A DNA stretch of 64,000 bases from Camarhynchus parvulus. Taxonomy: Eukaryota; Chordata; Aves; Passeriformes; Thraupidae. The DNA lies in assembly GCF_901933205.1 (NCBI RefSeq), contig NC_044572.1, positions 24,514,501-24,578,500 on the forward strand. Reading direction: 5' to 3'. The position numbers and the translations under genes were made by a program. This document shows, in pieces, positions 60,301 to 64,000 of this stretch (position 1 is the first letter of the stretch; the number at the start of each line of letters is the position of its first letter). Under the pieces are notes generated by a model, which was not told the origin of the DNA, did not search any database, and worked only from the letters and a program-made list of their open reading frames with translations.

Positions 60301-62784
60301 TAATTCTCTTCCTTATTTTTTTCCAGGCACCTGCAGGGCGCAAGGTAAGCATTTTTCTTTTTCTTGTGTGGAAATAAAGATGAAATCAGGTAGTCTTCAG
60401 CAGATTAATGTTTTGTTGAATATTGAATGAAAGGAAAATTGGCTACTCTGCTTATTTTCAGTGTTCTCTGAAAACAGCAGTAGTGCTGAGATGAATAGGT
60501 AGGAAAAAAGGAGGAAATTATCAATGCAGCATTTTAACACCAGGGTAAATTCAAGTATTGAATCAAAGGTGCTTCACATGTGAGCAGAACTCAGCCTACC
60601 AAGACCTAAATGGCATCAAAGTGTCATTCTTATTTAAACAGAGTTCCTTTGGAAAGATTTACGTGGATTGAATGGTATAGCAATATCCATATAGGTATAA
60701 AAAGCTAAATTGATTCAGTATTATTTCTAAAAGTCACTACTGTTAAATTAGAAGTAGTTATTCAGTAGAAACAAACCCCAGTTTTGCAAGCACTTCTGTG
60801 GTCTGTGCAGTGACACTTTTAATTCACACAGCAGTGTCAGTGGTTAATCTATTTCCAGTAGATTATTGTGGACAAAAATACACTGTCTGTGGAAAATAGC
60901 TGTTGGACCTGAATATGTGGCCCTCTTTTCCTTTTTAATGTACAGTGATTTTTCTTAATGTATCTGTTTCCCTGTATTGTCCTGGAAAATTTCCACAGTA
61001 ACTCATTGAGTGTTATTTTCTTCCGGCAGGGCCCTAGAGGAGACAAAGGGCCGCAGGGAGAAAGGGTAAGGAATTAGATTGACATTTACTTGTGATCTTT
61101 GAATGGTAGTTGTTGGAAGACCAGTAGGAAAATCTAAGTTTAAGCATTCTGTGAGATCAAATGATTGTACCTGTAGAAACTTGCACGTGCAATTTAATTT
61201 TAAAAAGAAACCAAGTTACATATGTACGAAATCCAGCCTAATTATGGTCATTGTGCCTGAGCAGATATGGTTGAGATCATAAGGCAGCCTAGCTCTTCAA
61301 GTGATGATTTGAAAAGTGTTTTTCCAGCTGTTCACAGTGGAAATAACACATAGAAATGCAGAGGGAAAAGTTGTCAGGTAATCTTTGAATAATATGGCAT
61401 ATGGGTAAGCTCTCTACATAAAACCCGAATAGACTGAGTCAGTTTTGAAGATAATTCATTATCTGTGCCTCCAATGATGTTTTGGAAAAGCTCTTTTCTT
61501 GGCAGCTGGGCATTTATCTACCTTCTGCTAGTAAAAGAGGATGTTATACCGTAAAAGTAACCATTAATAAGGACAGTTGAATAATTTAATTGTAATGTTC
61601 ATTCATATTGCTCATATCTGCTTTTCTGATTTGCTTCTGCATCATTGCTGCTTTTTGTAAAGTCGTATTCTGAACTTCACATACTTATCTGGGTTGTGTG
61701 TAGTTATGTGGTTTTTTTTCTACAATCTGAAAATGAAAATACCATAGTACTGATGAGGGAGCTCTTAAAGATTTCTGAGATCATAGTGTGCTGACAAATG
61801 TAATGGAAACTATTAGGAACACTGTATCACTGTGGTCAGCTGGATGTTTGCTTTAGGCTGCCACTAACTAAATTTGTTTAATGAAAGGAGATGCTTTCTT
61901 TGTTCTGAAGGCAACAAACCTAATTCTGCTCCTTTAGAAATACATTTATTATTGATTTCATTAAGTACTGAACTGGGTCCAAAAAACTCAACAAATTAAA
62001 TACGTCACATCAATTGCCATGATGCCAAAACTTCACCAGCTTTGTGTACTGAGGACAAAAGAATGTAAGGACAGATGTTGCTGGACTGAACACAGGTCAT
62101 TTCAATCTGTTGTAAAAGGAGTTCTGACAGTGGTAGCAGATGGATGGTATCAAAAATCTGTAGAAGAGCACTGCTAAATTTTAACTGGATTTGAAATTAT
62201 ACCAGTAAATTGTCTATACTGATTAAAAAACTGGCTTTGGACTTACTCTGGATCCATGTTAACTCATATCAGTAGAGCTGACCTTTCTAATCTTCAGCTG
62301 GTCAAACTTTAGGCTCTCACTAACAGCATCTGCCAGGCTGTGTGGGTCCACATGGATCACTTGGGGTTCTAAGTCCAAAGTTTGTCACCGAAGATGAAAC
62401 TTCCCAATTTGGATGTTACGCTTTGGTAGTGTAAATCCAATATTGCCCCTGTAAATCTTTTCAAATACAAAGCTCCAGTATGTACATATCAGATATGTAT
62501 CTGATACAAGGCGTAGCAAAGTAACACAAAATCAGACTATATATATTTTCTAAGTTAAGCATTTATTTAAACTATTTATTGAAATGTATTGCACTGCTGT
62601 AGAGTGTGCTGTGAGCGCGTGGTTGTTAGTGAAGTTACCACATCAGAGATTTCTTCAGCCACTTCCAATTTTCACCATATAATCCTCTTTTTAACTCTAG
62701 GGTCCACCAGGTCTACCAGGCAGGGATGGTGAAGATGGTCTACCAGGTCCTCCAGGTCCCCCTGGTCCTCCAGGTCTTGGCGGA
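57326..62784 (+). CDS. COL1A2: COL1A2, procollagen alpha-2(I) chain, exons 1-5 (5' partial gene)
   Basis: The coding parts join as 57326-57395, 59695-59705, 60327-60344, 61030-61065 and 62701-62784; the gene continues beyond the window. The product is the alpha-2 chain, which pairs with two alpha-1(I) chains to form secreted type I collagen, the main fibril of bone, tendon and skin. Visible here are a signal peptide (residues about 1-23), a short linker (HVNQAPA), and fourteen Gly-X-Y triplets starting at GRK and running through [12 protein letters not shown] to the [10 protein letters not shown] end of exon 5. As is typical of this chain, there is no cysteine-rich von Willebrand type C domain between signal and collagenous part. 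The N-proteinase site and telopeptide would be encoded in exon 6, which I did not find before 64000. The frame is intact throughout. Identification rests on near-identity with the vertebrate protein as I know it. Confidence 0.98.
57865..57941. repeat. (CATC)/(CCATCCCT) low-complexity tract in intron 1
   Basis: This tract consists of degenerate tandem CATC, CCATCCCT and CCTCCATC units, with pyrimidine-only flanks running to about 57941. Confidence 0.93.
58390..58582. repeat. GC-rich 15/18-bp minisatellite in intron 1
   Basis: About ten to eleven units each begin with GGGATGATG or GGGATGACG and end in a C-run. Two unit lengths alternate: 18 bp (GGGATGATGGTGTCCCCC) and 15 bp (GGGATGATGTCCCCG). 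Both strands stay open and give collagen-looking peptides rich in Pro and Gly, but this is intronic tandem repeat and not exon sequence. Confidence 0.95.
59695..59705 (+). CDS. COL1A2: COL1A2 exon 2 (11-bp micro-exon)
   Basis: ATGTGAATCAG is flanked by CTCTTTGCAG and gtcagt. Joined to the last C of exon 1 it gives CAT GTG AAT CAG (HVNQ), matching the start of the mature chicken linker as I recall it, with Gln in place of Glu. The 11-bp size is that of exon 2 in other vertebrates. It restores phase 0 for all following exons. Confidence 0.95.
59706..60326 (+). other. COL1A2: COL1A2 intron 2, possible alternative-promoter intron
   Basis: This 621-base intron runs from GTCAGT to TTTTTCCAG. In chicken a cartilage-specific promoter inside intron 2 drives a transcript whose alternative first exon splices to exon 3 and does not encode collagen. 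This intron is therefore where the homologous element would be. A TTTTTAAGAG motif near 59883 and possible donors such as CAG|gtgtga near 60040 are visible, but the alternative exon cannot be fixed from sequence alone. Confidence 0.85.
60327..60344 (+). CDS. COL1A2: COL1A2 exon 3 (18-bp micro-exon)
   Basis: GCACCTGCAGGGCGCAAG encodes APAGRK, where the first Gly-X-Y triplet (GRK) begins. The acceptor is TTTTTTTCCAG and the donor AAG|gtaagc, both in phase 0. The size agrees with the chicken peptide at this point as I recall it (ASAGRK). Confidence 0.95.
60345..61029 (+). other. COL1A2: COL1A2 intron 3
   Basis: A 685-base AT-rich intron runs from gtaagc to CTTCCGGCAG. I see no feature of note in it. 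Confidence 0.93.
61030..61065 (+). CDS. COL1A2: COL1A2 exon 4
   Basis: Thirty-six bases encode [12 protein letters not shown], four perfect Gly-X-Y triplets of the N-propeptide minor helix. The acceptor is TCTTCCGGCAG and the donor AGG|gtaagg, phase 0. The exon begins with a glycine codon, as is usual for collagen exons. Confidence 0.97.
61066..62700 (+). other. COL1A2: COL1A2 intron 4
   Basis: A 1,635-base AT-rich intron runs from gtaagg to TTAACTCTAG. No repeat, gene or further Gly-X-Y exon is recognised in it. Confidence 0.93.
62701..62784 (+). CDS. COL1A2: COL1A2 exon 5
   Basis: Eighty-four bases (28 codons) begin [16 protein letters not shown] and end in three consecutive GPP triplets and GLGG. 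The 84-bp length agrees with the chicken peptide as I recall it and is three codons shorter than the human exon. Two Leu residues replace prolines I recall in chicken, at Y or X positions that tolerate this. The acceptor is TAACTCTAG and the donor GGA|gtaagg, phase 0. Minus-strand proline-rich frames here are shadows. Confidence 0.97.
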
Positions 62785-64000
62785 GTAAGGCATCCAAACT
62801 TTCTATTACCAGAACTCCTAAGCTGTGCTTTGTAACCAAGATGGAATTTATATCTGCTGGAAAGCACTGTTGTTGAATTGAAGAGTGGAAGGAACGTTCT
62901 CTTGCAAGGCATGAGAAATTGATGGCCCAGTTCCAATGAAACCCTCCTTGAGGTCTATATATTCCATGGAAAATTTGGATTCTGTATTCAACAGGAACTT
63001 AGGAAGAAGAGCAAATCAACCTTGTTATTTAGCATTAAATTTACACAGCAGTAATGTGTATGGGTTAGGCATCAACTAAATGAAACCAGTGCTGTTGAGG
63101 GGGAAAAGAAGCCTTTGTGGTTGGATTCAAGAGGCAGCAAAGAAGATGACTCCTTAAACTAAAAATCAATTAAAAGTGCTATAGAATTGTATTTTCCTTT
63201 GGAATTTTTTTTTATCTGTATTCATACAGCAGACCTGTAAATGGGCTGTGCATACACACTTTGTGTACCGGTGTCCATCATGTACTGCCTGCAGAATGCT
63301 GAGTTTAACTCTTTGCTTGACATTAGCTACATAGGGAGCATGAAGACGTAGACAGTGTTGTACTGATCAAGTTTAGTAAGTCCTTTTGCATGGAAAAATA
63401 CTCTTTTTTACCTCAATACTTTATTTTGCTAGTTGCAAATATCAAACTGCTTTCATTATTCTTTTATTTTAATATGCTAATGAAACAAGCAAGAAAAGGG
63501 CGTTTGATTGTGTTGTGGACATTCTTTTTCTATTTTGATAAAATACTAAAAATCCATTGCAGCATTTCTGAGGCTACATGCTCCTCAGATATTTCTGAAA
63601 CTGAAGGGCCCACCTCATGCAATAGCTACTCAGGGCTGGTACATTAATTTTACTTATTATTTACTTATATATTTTTTTACTGCTTTGCCTAACTTCCCTC
63701 ATTGGCAATTAGGCAGAATAATTTGAGAGTTTCAAGAAAGTTTTCAATTTTAAATGAGCACTGAATTTATATTCCTAATTTTCAGTTCACACTATTTAAT
63801 GTCTCTCTATCACTTCTGCAGAGATATTTAGGTTTGAAAGGGCCTCCCCAGTAAATTAAGTCTTTTTGGAAACAAGTTAATAGAAATGTATTTATAATAA
63901 GGCAATATTTACTGAGTTGTATGTATGCTGCTTTAACAAACCTCAGAGCAAGTATAACAAATCAGATGATATTTATTATAGAATGTTGATTATAAATAGT
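62785..64000 (+). other. COL1A2: COL1A2 intron 5, running off the window
   Basis: AT-rich intron sequence follows the exon 5 donor. I looked for the exon 6 coding signature (telopeptide NFAAQYD-type codons) and did not find it, so exon 6 lies beyond 64000. Confidence 0.85.

Noticed and set aside
62697..62936. Minus-strand frame rich in Gly/Pro over exon 5
   Set aside because: It is the antisense shadow of the Gly-X-Y codons of COL1A2 exon 5.

Overview
This window looks like nuclear DNA of a bird, most likely a songbird (passerine). It is AT-rich, CpG-poor and nearly gene-free for about 55 kb. It then enters a CpG island holding the promoter and first five exons of the type I procollagen alpha-2 gene (COL1A2) on the + strand, and it ends inside intron 5. 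The bird assignment rests on three things: the collagen exons read very close to the chicken protein as I remember it; several CR1 LINE copies have the typical avian 3' tail; and one element at about 48.97-49.09 kb joins a tRNA-Ile-like head to a CR1-like tail, the architecture of the zebra finch SINE TguSINE1. I could run no database search, so the species is unresolved.

Layout. 1-465: 5' part of an inverted CR1, cut by the window edge. 466-22.1 kb: intergenic DNA with homopolymers and an (AAACC)n microsatellite. 22.1-22.85 kb: a longer inverted CR1. 22.85-47.8 kb: intergenic DNA, with a 54-bp tandem duplication at 33.5 kb, a CpG-containing block at 26.3-26.8 kb and an enhancer-like block at about 41.8 kb. 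47.8-53.6 kb: a repeat-rich stretch with a CR1 tail, the tRNA-derived SINE, an A25 run, an (AAAAG)n array and a forward CR1 ending in its ATTCTATG tail. 53.6-55.5 kb: a short AT-rich stretch with one unusually long unassigned minus-strand reading frame and a perfect 12-bp hairpin.

55.5-58.75 kb is a CpG island. It contains a homopurine A-tract, a CCAAT box, an E-box, a TATA box, the inferred transcription start near 57198, and a 5' leader with two tiny upstream ORFs. The second uORF begins inside the conserved collagen 5' stem-loop that also covers the true start codon at 57326. Exon 1 encodes the signal peptide. Exon 2 (11 bp) and exon 3 (18 bp) encode a short linker. Exons 4 (36 bp) and 5 (84 bp) encode Gly-X-Y repeats of the N-propeptide minor triple helix. 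Every splice junction has GT/AG ends and the frame is intact across all five exons. Intron 1 carries a CATC-type low-complexity tract and a GC-rich 15/18-bp minisatellite. Intron 2 corresponds to the place where chicken is known to have an alternative cartilage promoter.

No other protein-coding gene could be supported. The long reading frames upstream match no family I recognise, and most lie in pyrimidine-rich or GC-rich sequence that lacks stop codons by composition.
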